Origin: HK1 sp965220535
Lineage (GTDB): Bacteria > Pseudomonadota > Gammaproteobacteria > HK1
Reading direction: 5' to 3'
DNA length: 64,000 bases
NCBI GenBank assembly: GCA_965220535.1
Contig: OZ244833.1
Location: 124,001-188,000, forward strand
In this document: positions 17,066-26,415 of the stretch, in pieces
Position numbering within the stretch: position 1 is the stretch's first letter
Layout: each line of letters opens with the position of its first letter
The notes under the pieces: generated by a model
Told to the model about the DNA's origin: nothing
Database searches by the model: none
What the model saw: only the letters and a program-made list of their open reading frames with translations
Position numbers and translations under genes: made by a program

Positions 17066-20000
17066 ATGCTCCACATCCCTGCCGTCTTTGCGCAGACCTA
17101 TACTCCGGTCAAGGATTGCGTGACATCGAGCTCAGGTACTGTACGAAACGGATGCAGTCAACAAATAATCATCCGTATAAGTGACGGGCGATACTCTTTT
17201 AGCCGTGGATGCCGTCCTCCTAGCAATACTTCGTGGAGGGTACTTTCGCCCAATGAAAGTTGGTTCTTGGCCGCAAGCATTCAGCCGGGAAAGGCCTGCG
17301 TGGAATATTCGAACACCGGGCATCAATGGGCATCCGGCTATCTGGCATGTTCGACCGTGACCGTTTCGGATTGCGGACGCAGCGGCTTTACGGCGGTCTT
17401 CCCCGAACGGCGTCCGACCTCGGGAACGATCGTTCTCGCCCCGGCGCAGACGTTGACAATCGACGAGGGCGGATCGGGGAGTCTTTCCGTCAGTCTTTCG
17501 ACCGCGCCGAGCAGGAACGCGACGATCACGCTATCGAAGTCGAATGCGGGGATCACCCTTGTCCCGACTTCGCTGACCTTCACCCCCTCGAACTATGCAA
17601 GCGCACAGCAGGTCACCGTCTCCGCAAGGCAAGACGACGATGCGCAAGACGAATCCGACACCATCGTCCTCACCGCATCGGGAGGAATCAACGCTCCTGC
17701 CGCCAGGAAATCTGTCAGCGTTCTCGACGACGAGGAAGCGCGCTTCGATCTGACCCGTACCTCCTTGAACTTGAACGAAGGCCGACAAGGCAGTTTCGGG
17801 GTGCGCTTGACGGCACGACCCTCGGCGAACGTCACGGTCACTTTGAGCGCCTCGGATCCATCCATCGCCATCGATACCGATCCGAATACGGCAGGCAATC
17901 AGACCACCCTGGCCTTCGATCGCTACGGCCAAACGAACGCTTGGAATCGATACAAAAATGTGAGCGTTTCCGCGGTCCATGACGATGATACGAACCACGA
18001 ATCGGTCAGTATTTCCCTTCGAGGCGCGGGCGGGGATTACGCCGGCAAGACGGCGAGCGTTGCCGTTGATATCCTCGACGACGATCCCCCGCCGGGAGCC
18101 ATCGTTCTTCGACCCTCCGGGCCTTGGACGATAGGCGAAGGCCGTTCGGGGGAGTTCGATGTCAGCCTCTCTAGACTTCCGAATGGGAACGTGACGGTCT
18201 CGCTGTCGAAGAGCAATGCCGACGTCTCCCTTTCGAAGACCTCGTTGGCCTTCACCCCCGCGAACTACGCAAGCGCACAATCGGTCGTCATCGAAGTCGC
18301 CAATGACGAGGATTCGACCTACGACACCGATACGATCGTCCTCGACGCCTCGGGAGGCATCGACGCCCCGCGAGTTTCGAAATCCCTCTCGATCCCCGAT
18401 AACGACACCCCCTTGGGGGCGATTCAAGTTTCCCCCTCGGCACTGCTGACGATCGACGAGGGCGGATCGAGGGTGTTCTATGTCAGCCTCGGGGCGCGCC
18501 CGAATGCCGACGCGACGATCTCCTTGTCGAATTCGAATCCGGATATCACCCTCGACCCGACCTCGCTGACCTTCACTCCCTCGAATTATGTCATCGGGCA
18601 GAAGGTCGACATCTTTGCCGCGCCGGACGCCGATGCCACGAACGATACCGACACGATCGTTCTCACGGCCTCGGGCGGGATCGACGTTCCGGCGGCGACA
18701 CTGGCGGTCGGCGTTCGCGACGACGACCAGGCGTATTTCGTTTTGAGCGCTCCTTCTTTGAGATTGAACGAAGGCGGGCAAAGGAGTTTTCAGCTGCGCT
18801 TGGGCACACCGCCCTCGGCGAATGTCGTGGTCATGTTGAGCGCCTCGGATCCCTCGCTCGTCATCGATACCGAGCCGGACCGGCCGGGCAATCGGACGAC
18901 GCTCGCCTTCGATCGAGCGGGCTCGACGAATCCTTGGGATCGATACCAGAGGGTGAGCGTCTCGGCGGCTCATGACGAGGATGCGAACGACGAATCCTTC
19001 GTCGTCTCCCTTCGCGGGGTGGGCGGGGATTACGCGGGCAAGCGCGCGGACTTGCCGGTGTTCGTCGTCGATGACGATAGCGACGCCGGTGGCAGTGACA
19101 GTGGTGGAGGCGGTGGTGGCGGTGGTCCCCCGACGACGCAGCCGCCGCCGTCTTCCGCTTATCAAGGGGGCCTCGTCGTCTCTCCCGCAGGTCCCCTCGA
19201 CATCCCCGAGGGCGGGCGACTTTCCATCTCGCTCAAACTCGACCGCGAGCCGAGCCGGAGCGTGACCGTCAGCATTTCGAAGGACGGCCTCGACCTTGGC
19301 CTCTCCCCGACCTCCTTGACCTTCGCCCCGAGTCGATGGGACCGCTTCGTCGAGCTCGACCTCTTCGCCTCGGAGGATGCCGACTCCGCCGACGACGAAG
19401 GCGAGATCGTCTTCTTCGTCCCCGGCCGCATTCTCCACACGCAGGCGTTGATCGTTCGCGACAGCGGCACCGGACTGCTTTTAGACCCTTCGGATCGCCT
19501 CGACATCCCCGAAGGGAGTTTGGAGACCTTTTCCCTCACGCTTTCCAAGCGGCCGCCGCAAGACGTCCTCGTCGTCCTGTCGAGCCGAGAGGGCTTGGTT
19601 TCCCTGATCCCGAACGCCTTGACCTTCACCTCCACCACTTGGGGTGTGCCGATACCGGTGCAGGTCTTCGCCGCCGAGGATTCGGATATCGCCGACGACG
19701 AGGACGAGATCGTCTTGGAAGCCTCCGGCGGGTTGAGCGACAAGGAATCGCTCTCGGTATCGGTCATCGACGACGACGAAGCCCCCGGGGGCAATCCCGG
19801 TTGGGCCGTCAAATCGCAGGCCCTGGCGATTCCCTCGACCACGGCGCAAGATACCTCCTTCGTGCGCATCCGATGTAAGCAAGACGAGCCCTGCACGGTC
19901 TTCCTCGACTGCTCGACCCAGGCGGGCGAGGTGTTGCACGGCTATCTCCCGGCGATTCGCGCGTGGGCGACGACCACCCTCGTTCCCGGCCATATCGAGC

Positions 20001-20506
20001 GTTTGACGGGAAAGGATGCCCCGTGGGAGGGTCGGCTCGGCTGCGTCTTGCGCAGCCAAGCGAGCATCGGCTCGCAGGTGTGGACGCGTTCGGGGAATCA
20101 AGTGCTGGTCAACAACGGGGCGGCGATAAGAAGCGTCGCCGAGGGAGAGTTCTACCGAGCGGATATCGAATCGATCCCCTCGCCCGACGCCTTCGACGAA
20201 TCGAATATCCGCATCCGTTGCCTTTCGGCGCAAGGAGATTCGGCGCAAGGGAACTGCCTCGAAACCGCACTCGTTTGTTACCTGGACGACGGGGCGAAAT
20301 ACGAAGCGAGCCTGGGGAATATCGCGCGGGCGAGGACGAGGCATCTGCAATCGCAGGAGTTGGCGAGCCGCTTGGGAACGACATGGCCGGGCTTGGGTCT
20401 GGCCTGCGAGATCCGCTCGAAGGCGGCGTTCACGGTGCAGATGCTGACCCGCACCGGAGGCGGCGGAGCGCTGGTCAACAACAGCGCCACGGGGGAAAGC
20501 AAGTGA
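17066..20506 (+). CDS. Calx-beta-like repeat protein, phase-variable, out of frame (OFF) at its ATG
   Basis: The open frame from the internal ATG at 17066 has 1146 residues. The likely true start is the ATG at 16975, separated from this frame by the 15-C tract. With one C fewer the product begins MKTKEFTPPPPVRKRF and continues through a good signal peptide (LIAFALAAISMLHIPAVFA, cleavage before QTY). From 17066 alone the signal peptide is cut short, so export should fail in this state. After a Cys-containing N-terminal domain (about 100 residues) come six to eight Calx-beta-like repeats (DEGGSGSLSVSLS, SLTFTPSNYASAQQVTV, DDDAQDESDTIVLTASGG). A Gly/Pro linker lies near residue 680, and the C-terminal 230 residues are the duplicated module shared with the gene at 8129-11164. 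An IS3 remnant begins 30 bases after the stop. Confidence 0.82.
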   Translation: MLHIPAVFAQTYTPVKDCVTSSSGTVRNGCSQQIIIRISDGRYSFSRGCRPPSNTSWRVLSPNESWFLAASIQPGKACVEYSNTGHQWASGYLACSTVTVSDCGRSGFTAVFPERRPTSGTIVLAPAQTLTIDEGGSGSLSVSLSTAPSRNATITLSKSNAGITLVPTSLTFTPSNYASAQQVTVSARQDDDAQDESDTIVLTASGGINAPAARKSVSVLDDEEARFDLTRTSLNLNEGRQGSFGVRLTARPSANVTVTLSASDPSIAIDTDPNTAGNQTTLAFDRYGQTNAWNRYKNVSVSAVHDDDTNHESVSISLRGAGGDYAGKTASVAVDILDDDPPPGAIVLRPSGPWTIGEGRSGEFDVSLSRLPNGNVTVSLSKSNADVSLSKTSLAFTPANYASAQSVVIEVANDEDSTYDTDTIVLDASGGIDAPRVSKSLSIPDNDTPLGAIQVSPSALLTIDEGGSRVFYVSLGARPNADATISLSNSNPDITLDPTSLTFTPSNYVIGQKVDIFAAPDADATNDTDTIVLTASGGIDVPAATLAVGVRDDDQAYFVLSAPSLRLNEGGQRSFQLRLGTPPSANVVVMLSASDPSLVIDTEPDRPGNRTTLAFDRAGSTNPWDRYQRVSVSAAHDEDANDESFVVSLRGVGGDYAGKRADLPVFVVDDDSDAGGSDSGGGGGGGGPPTTQPPPSSAYQGGLVVSPAGPLDIPEGGRLSISLKLDREPSRSVTVSISKDGLDLGLSPTSLTFAPSRWDRFVELDLFASEDADSADDEGEIVFFVPGRILHTQALIVRDSGTGLLLDPSDRLDIPEGSLETFSLTLSKRPPQDVLVVLSSREGLVSLIPNALTFTSTTWGVPIPVQVFAAEDSDIADDEDEIVLEASGGLSDKESLSVSVIDDDEAPGGNPGWAVKSQALAIPSTTAQDTSFVRIRCKQDEPCTVFLDCSTQAGEVLHGYLPAIRAWATTTLVPGHIERLTGKDAPWEGRLGCVLRSQASIGSQVWTRSGNQVLVNNGAAIRSVAEGEFYRADIESIPSPDAFDESNIRIRCLSAQGDSAQGNCLETALVCYLDDGAKYEASLGNIARARTRHLQSQELASRLGTTWPGLGLACEIRSKAAFTVQMLTRTGGGGALVNNSATGESK

Positions 20507-20522
20507 TGTGAAGTATGCGCAG

Positions 20523-21884
20523 TTAGAAGGCGTAGCACCCTAGGGTTATCGAGACACTTTTGAAGCTTATGCGGCCGTCGGTATCTCGTCCATCGCCCCT
20601 CGCCTGAACTGGCTCGACAGGGCGTTGTCCGTGGCGTTCGATCAACCAGAACCGGTTGTAGCGATCCTTGAACTCCTGCAGTGCCTGCTGCAACGCTTCG
20701 ATGGTCCACAAGGGCTTTAGCCAGAGCAGGTTCTCCTTCAGGGTACGGATGAATCGCTCGGCACAACCATTGCCTTCTTCGGGAACGGACAAAGGACGGC
20801 AACGAGGTGATCTTTGCCCCGGAGATCTCGCCAAAGGAAGTCGCGACCGATGGACTGCGATCCGTTGTCATGGCGGATGGTCAATCCTGTCGCCACCCCC
20901 TCGCCGATGGCTCCGAAGCATTCGGAAAGCACCCCCAAGCGGACCGGTTCCAACGCTTCAAAAAGCGTGCCGCGCGTGGCCGCATGCTTAACCGACGCAG
21001 CTTGCCGAAAAACGGGCGACCGCCACGAAGACACAAACCTGCTACCCATTCCCGAGAAGGATCGTCGTCATGTCGGTGCCCCACATCTCATCGACCCCCA
21101 AAGGCACGATGGTTCCATCATGAGCCCGAGGGCCACGCTGCAGCCCTCGGTATGGCTTGGCGAGCAAACCGTTCTAGCGCATGAGTCGCAAAACTCGCGC
21201 TTTCGATGTGTGAATCTTCTCGCGTTTCAAGTGCGCCCGCACTTTACGATAGCCCTCTCCATAGAACGGACTGGCCTTGATCACTTGCCTGATCTCTTCA
21301 ACCAGTTCCGGATCGGGCATCGGCCCGCACGGACCGGGCCGGCGGCGCGGGGCTTGGCTGTCCGACCCCGCTTTGTGGTACACACCGGAGCGACTCATCT
21401 TCCAAACCCGACAGACCCGCAAGACACCGTAGGTCTTTCCCGCAAAAGTCGAGATGACGGTGCTCATCGCTTCGACCTCCGCCGACCGAAAGGGCGGCCG
21501 GCTTCCATCCGCTCGATCTTCTCGTCGAGAAGCTCGTTGGTCATGGTGAGTTGCCCACCTTGGCGTGCAGTCGGGAGACATCCGCATCTCGGACATCGCT
21601 CGCCCGGGACTTCAAGCAACTGATGCGCCCTGCTATAAAGCTCTCATGCCGGCGGCTGACATCGGCTGCCTACGCCTAAAAAACTGCGGGTGATGAGTTC
21701 CATGTCCTCACCCTTCATCACCCGCAGTGCAGCCTCTTCGCTTACGCGAAGCCGTCATTCGTTGCTTTCGGGTCGAAGACCGACCCTCTCCAAGCGACGT
21801 CCCCGCGGCTTTGGCTTCTGCGTGCTCAACATGCTCTTTTTTCATCGTGAAGTCCCTTCTTTATCCCCTATGAACAGGTCTTAA
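20523..21884 (-). pseudogene. IS3-family transposase orfA/orfB, broken
   Basis: Read on the minus strand, orfA fragments (VMKGEDMELITRSF, then SDVRDADVSRL) carry stop codons. OrfB follows: VWKMSRSGVYHKAG and a helix block ending HTSKARVLRLMR run into an in-frame TAG near 21175. The frame continues with VDEMWGTDMTTILLGNG and another TAG. The integrase core appears as GLTIRHDNGSQSIGRDF in one frame, and EGNGCAERFIRTLKENLLW, with the last catalytic Glu region, in a different frame. There are therefore at least two stops and two frameshifts. It belongs to the IS3 family by these DDE-core motifs. Confidence 0.85.
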
Positions 21885-21908
21885 TGAGTGTCTCAGATAA
21901 CTCTAGGG
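20537..21908 (-). mobile_element. degenerate IS3-family insertion sequence
   Basis: About 1.37 kb bounded by imperfect inverted repeats: CCCTAGGGTTATCGAGACAC at the left (20537-20560) and, read inward from the right, CCCTAGAGTTATCTGAGACA (21908 down to 21883). The length and orfA/orfB content are typical of IS3. The coding frames are broken, so it cannot move by itself. I see no obvious target-site duplication. It sits between the repeat-protein gene and nrdJa. Confidence 0.82.
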
Positions 21909-22423
21909 CGGGGGAAAGGGGTGTTGATTCGAGTCGTCTGAGAAGGCAATAAAATTCTTTTACGAGGGAGAAAAATTGCGTACACTAGCATTCTGGGGTA
22001 ACGAAAATTTTGTGATGATCCTGCTTCGGCTGATAGGAGGATTTTTCTGTGAGTTAGAAACCCGGCTTGGATCTAGACTTGAATCAGCGCATGGGATCGG
22101 CGTCATATTCCGCTGCCAATTCCCTGAATCAACGCGAAATCTCGGAGATCTCCATCGATGCTCCATTCCGCTTTGGCCTGTAAATCGTTCGTAGCCCTCT
22201 TGGCGCACGTCTTATGCCGTAAAAAGCCGTTGCGTTGATGTCATGAGGCCTTAATAAGATGAGCCAAACGCTAGACAACCCTCACTTGCTTGAGACACTC
22301 CGATATGAGTGTGTCGGCTTCCAAATCTCTCGCCGTTCCGTTGGGGCATAAAAACACTAGGGGGCCTCGCTTCATGTATCTTTTCGCTCGAATCCTTGAG
22401 CATTTCAAAGGCGGGTCCTTCCA
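21909..22423. other. intergenic region upstream of nrdJa with a palindrome
   Basis: About 515 bases without a supported gene. It contains an 18-base palindrome, ACACTCCGATATGAGTGT, at 22295-22312, about 110 bases before the nrdJa start. I looked for a cobalamin riboswitch (GCCACTG core and AAGCC stems) and for a canonical NrdR box pair, and found neither. The palindrome has wider spacing than an NrdR box and shares the GAGACACT/GAGTGTCTC theme with the ends of the nearby IS. Confidence 0.45.
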
Positions 22424-24649
22424 ATGAACCCTCCGATGCTCGCGCGCTCCATGGCGGAAACCATCGCGGATTCACCCGCGGATTCTTCATTCGAAGCCGA
22501 AGCCGAACCGGGTGCCCCCTCCTCGGGTACCATCGATATCCCTCTCCAATCTGCTTCCTACGATATTTGGGAGAATAAATACCGCCTGATCGCGCGCGAC
22601 GGGAGGGTGTTGGACCGTGATATCGATGCGACCTTCCAGCGGGTGGCTCGTGCCTTGTCCGAAGTCGAAGCCGACGGCAAGCAAGATATCTGGTACGAGA
22701 GGTTCCTCTGGGCCCTTCGCCAAGGGGTAACGCCCGCCGGAAGGGTGCTCTCCAACGCCGGAGCCACCGCGCACAAGCCGGCGACCTCGACCATCAACTG
22801 CACCGTTTCCGGCACCGTCGACGACTCGATGGACGATATCCTGCACAAGGTGCACGAGGCCGGGCTCACGTTGAAAGCCGGCTGCGGTATCGGCTACGAA
22901 TTTTCGACCCTGCGGCCGAGCGGGGCTTATGTCACCGGGGCCGGCGCTTATACGTCGGGCCCCCTCTCCTTTATGGATATCTACGATCGAATGTGTTTTA
23001 CGGTCTCCTCCGCCGGAGGCCGCCGGGGGGCGCAGATGGCGACCTTCGACGTCGGCCATCCCGATGTTCTCGAGTTCATCCGCGCCAAGCGCGAAAACGG
23101 TCGCTTGCGACAGTTCAATCTCTCCTTGCTGATCACCCGCGATTTCATGGAAGCGGTGCGCGACGACGCCGGGTGGAATCTGGCGTTTCCGCTCACCCGC
23201 TCCGAGGTCGAGGCCGATGGCATCGATCTCGATGACCGGAAAAATGTGATCTGGCGGCATTGGCCGCTCGATGCCGACTATGTGAAAAACGAAAGGGGCG
23301 AGGTGGCTTGCCGCGTCTATCGCCGGATGAGGGCGCAGCGGATTTGGGATGTGGTGATGTCCTCGGCTTATGATTTCGCGGAGCCCGGTTTCGTTCTGAT
23401 CGATGCGATCAACGATATGAACAACAACTGGTTCTGCGAGGATATTCGCGCCACCAATCCTTGCGGCGAGCAGCCCCTGCCGCCTTATGGCTCCTGCTTG
23501 CTGGGATCGATCAATCTCACCCGTTTCGTACGCGATCCCTTCACCGAGCGGGCGCGTTTCGACTGGAAGATATTCGAAGAGGCGGTCACCGTCTTCACCC
23601 GGATGCTCGACAACGTCATCGAGATCAATGGCTTGCCCTTGCCGCAACAAGCCGCCGAGCTCAATCGCAAGCGGCGTCACGGCATGGGTTTTCTCGGCCT
23701 CGGCTCCACCTTGACGATGTTGCGCATGGCCTACGGCTCGAAGGAGTCCGTTGCCTTCACCGATAGGGTCAGCCGAGAGATGGCGATGGCCGGTTGGCGC
23801 ACCGCGCTGCAGTTGAGCCGGGAAAAGGGTCCCGCCCCGATCATGGAAGAATCCTTCACGGTCACCGAGGAGATGCTGGCTCGGCGACCGGAAATGGCCC
23901 GCGACGGCTACGAGGTCGGCGATACGATCAAGGGCAAGGTTCTGCATGCCCGCTACAGCCGCTATATGCAGCGGATCGCGGAAGTCGATGGCAAGTTGGT
24001 CGACGATCTGGCCGAGCAGGGAGCGCGCTTCACCCACCACAGCTCGATCGCCCCCACCGGGACCATCTCTCTTTCGTTGGCCAACAACGCGAGCAACGGT
24101 ATCGAGCCGAGTTTCGCGCATCACTATTCGCGCAATGTGATCCGCTCCGGGCGCAAAACCAAGGAGAAGGTCGATGTCTTCTCCTTCGAACTCCTCGCTT
24201 GGCGGGCGCTGGTGGATCCCGATGCGATGCCGGGGCGAAGCGATCGGGAGGGCGGTTCGTCGCTTCCGGATTATTTCATTACCTCCGACGATATCACGCC
24301 CCGCCAGCATGTCGATATTCAAGCCGCGGCTCAACGCTGGGTGGATTCGTCGATATCGAAAACCGTGAATATCCCGTCGGACTACCCTTTCGACGACTTC
24401 AAAAATACCTATATCTACGCCTACGAAAAGGGACTCAAGGGCTGCACGACCTTCCGCTTCAACCCCGCCGCCTTCCAAGGCGTGTTGGTCAAGGAGGAAG
24501 ATCTGGAAAATACCATCTATCAGTTCGAGTTGGAGGATGGCTCGATCGTCGAGGTCAAGGGCAACGAAGAAATCGAATACGACGGCGAATCGCATACCGC
24601 CGCCAATCTCTACGACGCCATCAAGGAAGGGTATTACGGAAGGTTTTAA
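22424..24649 (+). CDS. nrdJa: adenosylcobalamin-dependent ribonucleotide reductase, large component
   Basis: 741 residues. Class II ribonucleotide reductase without an N-terminal ATP-cone. After a 40-residue leader, the core begins LQSASYDIWENKYRL. The substrate-site cysteines appear in STINCTVSG and in NPCGEQPLPPYGSC, the latter with the catalytic Cys and Glu. KAGCGIGYEFSTLRP and SSAGGRRGAQMATFDV are further family blocks. The enzyme reduces ribonucleotides to deoxyribonucleotides using vitamin B12, in air or without oxygen. The protein stops where single-chain NrdJ would continue into its C-terminal domain; that part is the next gene. This split is known in Pseudomonas (nrdJa/nrdJb). No B12 riboswitch is visible upstream. 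Confidence 0.92.
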   Translation: MNPPMLARSMAETIADSPADSSFEAEAEPGAPSSGTIDIPLQSASYDIWENKYRLIARDGRVLDRDIDATFQRVARALSEVEADGKQDIWYERFLWALRQGVTPAGRVLSNAGATAHKPATSTINCTVSGTVDDSMDDILHKVHEAGLTLKAGCGIGYEFSTLRPSGAYVTGAGAYTSGPLSFMDIYDRMCFTVSSAGGRRGAQMATFDVGHPDVLEFIRAKRENGRLRQFNLSLLITRDFMEAVRDDAGWNLAFPLTRSEVEADGIDLDDRKNVIWRHWPLDADYVKNERGEVACRVYRRMRAQRIWDVVMSSAYDFAEPGFVLIDAINDMNNNWFCEDIRATNPCGEQPLPPYGSCLLGSINLTRFVRDPFTERARFDWKIFEEAVTVFTRMLDNVIEINGLPLPQQAAELNRKRRHGMGFLGLGSTLTMLRMAYGSKESVAFTDRVSREMAMAGWRTALQLSREKGPAPIMEESFTVTEEMLARRPEMARDGYEVGDTIKGKVLHARYSRYMQRIAEVDGKLVDDLAEQGARFTHHSSIAPTGTISLSLANNASNGIEPSFAHHYSRNVIRSGRKTKEKVDVFSFELLAWRALVDPDAMPGRSDREGGSSLPDYFITSDDITPRQHVDIQAAAQRWVDSSISKTVNIPSDYPFDDFKNTYIYAYEKGLKGCTTFRFNPAAFQGVLVKEEDLENTIYQFELEDGSIVEVKGNEEIEYDGESHTAANLYDAIKEGYYGRF

Positions 24650-24767
24650 TTTAAAAGGCGATAAAGGCGCGATCCGCGATCCGATCGATCGAAGCCTAAG
24701 GGGTCGTCGAGAGTTCGCTCTCGATCTCGTTCGACGACACGACACCACTCATGATCGAGCGTTCACG

Positions 24768-25478
24768 ATGAGCACCAAAATCGACAAGAAGATCGTCGGC
24801 TACGGCATCAAGACCGGGAAGGAAAGCAAGCCCGCCCCTCCCGAGCCGAAACCCGAGCAAAAAGCGGAAGTCATCCGCATGCACGAGAGGCTCGAGCGGC
24901 CCGATGTGCTTGTCGGCTCGACCTACAAGATCAAACCGCCTTTTTCCGAGCACGCCTTGTATATCACCATCAACGATATGGTGCTTAATCTCGGTACGGA
25001 GCACGAAAACCGACGTCCTTTCGAGATCTTCATCAACTCCAAGAATATGGAGCATTTTCAGTGGATCGTCGCCCTCACCCGCATCATATCCGCCGTTTTC
25101 AGGAAGGGCGGTGATGTCACCTTCTTGGTCGAGGAGATGCACTCGGTTTTCGACCCCCGCGGCGGTTACCTGAAAAAAGGCGGTCGCTATGTTCCCTCGT
25201 TGGTCGCCGAGATCGGGGATGTCGTCGAAACCCACCTGCGCAAGATCGGGATGCTCTCGGATCCGAAAATCGACGAGCATCGGCAAGACTATCTCGACGA
25301 TCTAAGAGCGCGCTACGAAGCCGCCAAGGGCATCGTCAGCCCATCCAAGGATAGCGAGGAATCGGGAGGCGGATTCCCCGAAGGTTCCCGGCTCTGCCAA
25401 AAATGCCATACCGTGGCCGTCATCCGCATGGACGGATGCATGACCTGCCTTAGCTGCGGCGATTCGAAATGCGGCTGA
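24768..25478 (+). CDS. nrdJb: ribonucleotide reductase NrdJb component (TSCPD domain, C-terminal redox cysteines)
   Basis: 236 residues from the ATG at 24768; the open frame extends upstream to 24537 only as a shadow of nrdJa. The core HALYITINDMVLNLGTEHENRRPFEIFINSKN is the TSCPD-type domain found at the C-terminus of unsplit class II reductases. FDPRGGYLKKGGRYVPSLVAEIGDVVE follows. The last 30 residues hold a Cys-rich tail (CQKCHTVAVIRMDGCMTCLSC) that should reload the active-site disulfide by exchange with thioredoxin. It lies 118 bases after nrdJa and must act with it; in Pseudomonas both parts are needed for activity. Confidence 0.9.
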   Translation: MSTKIDKKIVGYGIKTGKESKPAPPEPKPEQKAEVIRMHERLERPDVLVGSTYKIKPPFSEHALYITINDMVLNLGTEHENRRPFEIFINSKNMEHFQWIVALTRIISAVFRKGGDVTFLVEEMHSVFDPRGGYLKKGGRYVPSLVAEIGDVVETHLRKIGMLSDPKIDEHRQDYLDDLRARYEAAKGIVSPSKDSEESGGGFPEGSRLCQKCHTVAVIRMDGCMTCLSCGDSKCG

Positions 25479-25591
25479 TACGCGCGGGTCGATACGCAAA
25501 AGCAAGCCGGCGAAGGCAAGTTTTGGATAGACAGACCGCCGACCGCTTGGATCGATAGCGGGCGATAAGGCGGCATTTTCGGGTCGCGATC

Positions 25592-26116
25592 GTGCTTGTC
25601 GATGATCTGCTGGAAAAAGGTCTGATCGTGGTGTTTTGCGGGACCGCGCCTAGTGATGAGTCTTATCGTCGAAAGGCCTATTACGCTCATCCGGGGAATC
25701 GTTTTTATGCCGTGCTTGCCCGTGCGGGCTTTACCCGGGATCGGCTTTCCCCCGCCGACTATCCCGATTTGCTGGCATATCGCATCGGTTTGACCGATCT
25801 CAACAAGACGGAGCACGGCGCCGACAGTGCGCTGAGCCAGGCGGCTTTCGATCCCGACGCTCTCGAAGGCAAGATTCGCCGTTTCGCCCCCGATTATTTG
25901 GCGTTCACCAGCAAGCGAGCGGCGCAGGAATATCTCCAAGTTCCCCGTTGTGATTACGGGCTGCAAGATGCCGGTATCGGGCGCACGCGGATTTTCGTGC
26001 TCCCCTCCCCTAGCGGCCGAGCGGTGCGTTATTGGAGCGAGGAGCCTTGGCGGGAACTGGCGGGGCTTTATCGGGACGCTTTCGAGCGGTGGCGGGAAAG
26101 GACGCCGACGAGATAA
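25592..26116 (+). CDS. mug: G:T/U mismatch-specific DNA glycosylase (Mug-like)
   Basis: 174 residues from a GTG at 25592. Motif 1 reads VFCGTAPSDESYRRKAYYAHPGNRFY, matching the uracil-DNA glycosylase superfamily Mug branch (normally GINPG/GTAPG..S...G.YYA.PGN.FW). The active-site Asn of some Mug enzymes is not obvious at this position. FVLPSPSGRAVRYW near residue 135 is the second conserved loop that inserts into DNA. The enzyme removes uracil or thymine opposite guanine after cytosine deamination. It stands alone, convergent with mtaB, 113 bases after nrdJb. Confidence 0.85.
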   Translation: MLVDDLLEKGLIVVFCGTAPSDESYRRKAYYAHPGNRFYAVLARAGFTRDRLSPADYPDLLAYRIGLTDLNKTEHGADSALSQAAFDPDALEGKIRRFAPDYLAFTSKRAAQEYLQVPRCDYGLQDAGIGRTRIFVLPSPSGRAVRYWSEEPWRELAGLYRDAFERWRERTPTR

Positions 26117-26415
26117 ACCGGGTCATTTGACACTCTTTTCAAGGGCGAGCCCTCGGCCGGCGGGTTGGCGGTAGACGATACGACCCTTATATGAAATGGA
26201 TATAAAACGGACTTTCGTATTGCCCTTCCTCTGCGGTCGGTCATACGCCAGTGGAGCGCAAAGCCCCTTGGCAGAAGCTTTGCGAGGCTCGATCTTGCCG
26301 CTTTCAAACGTCGGCGGAAAAAATGCCGAGGGTTTTATCCGAGGGTTAGTGAAAGTCGGTCGATCCAAAAACCGGTTGAGAGCCCCGAAATCGCTCCGGA
26401 TAAGGGCGATTTCGA

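Noticed and set aside
17531..19438. 635-codon minus-strand open frame
   Set aside because: Antisense to the repeat-protein gene; its repetitive content simply mirrors the repeats on the other strand.
22295..22312. NrdR box
   Set aside because: The dyad has the wrong half-site spacing and lacks the A/T-rich centre of the NrdR consensus; no second box is nearby.
22041..22423. Cobalamin riboswitch upstream of nrdJa
   Set aside because: Expected for a B12-dependent enzyme in some bacteria, but the conserved B12-box core and flanking stems are not present.
22487..24748. 753-codon minus-strand open frame
   Set aside because: Exact antisense shadow of nrdJa, no recognisable domain.
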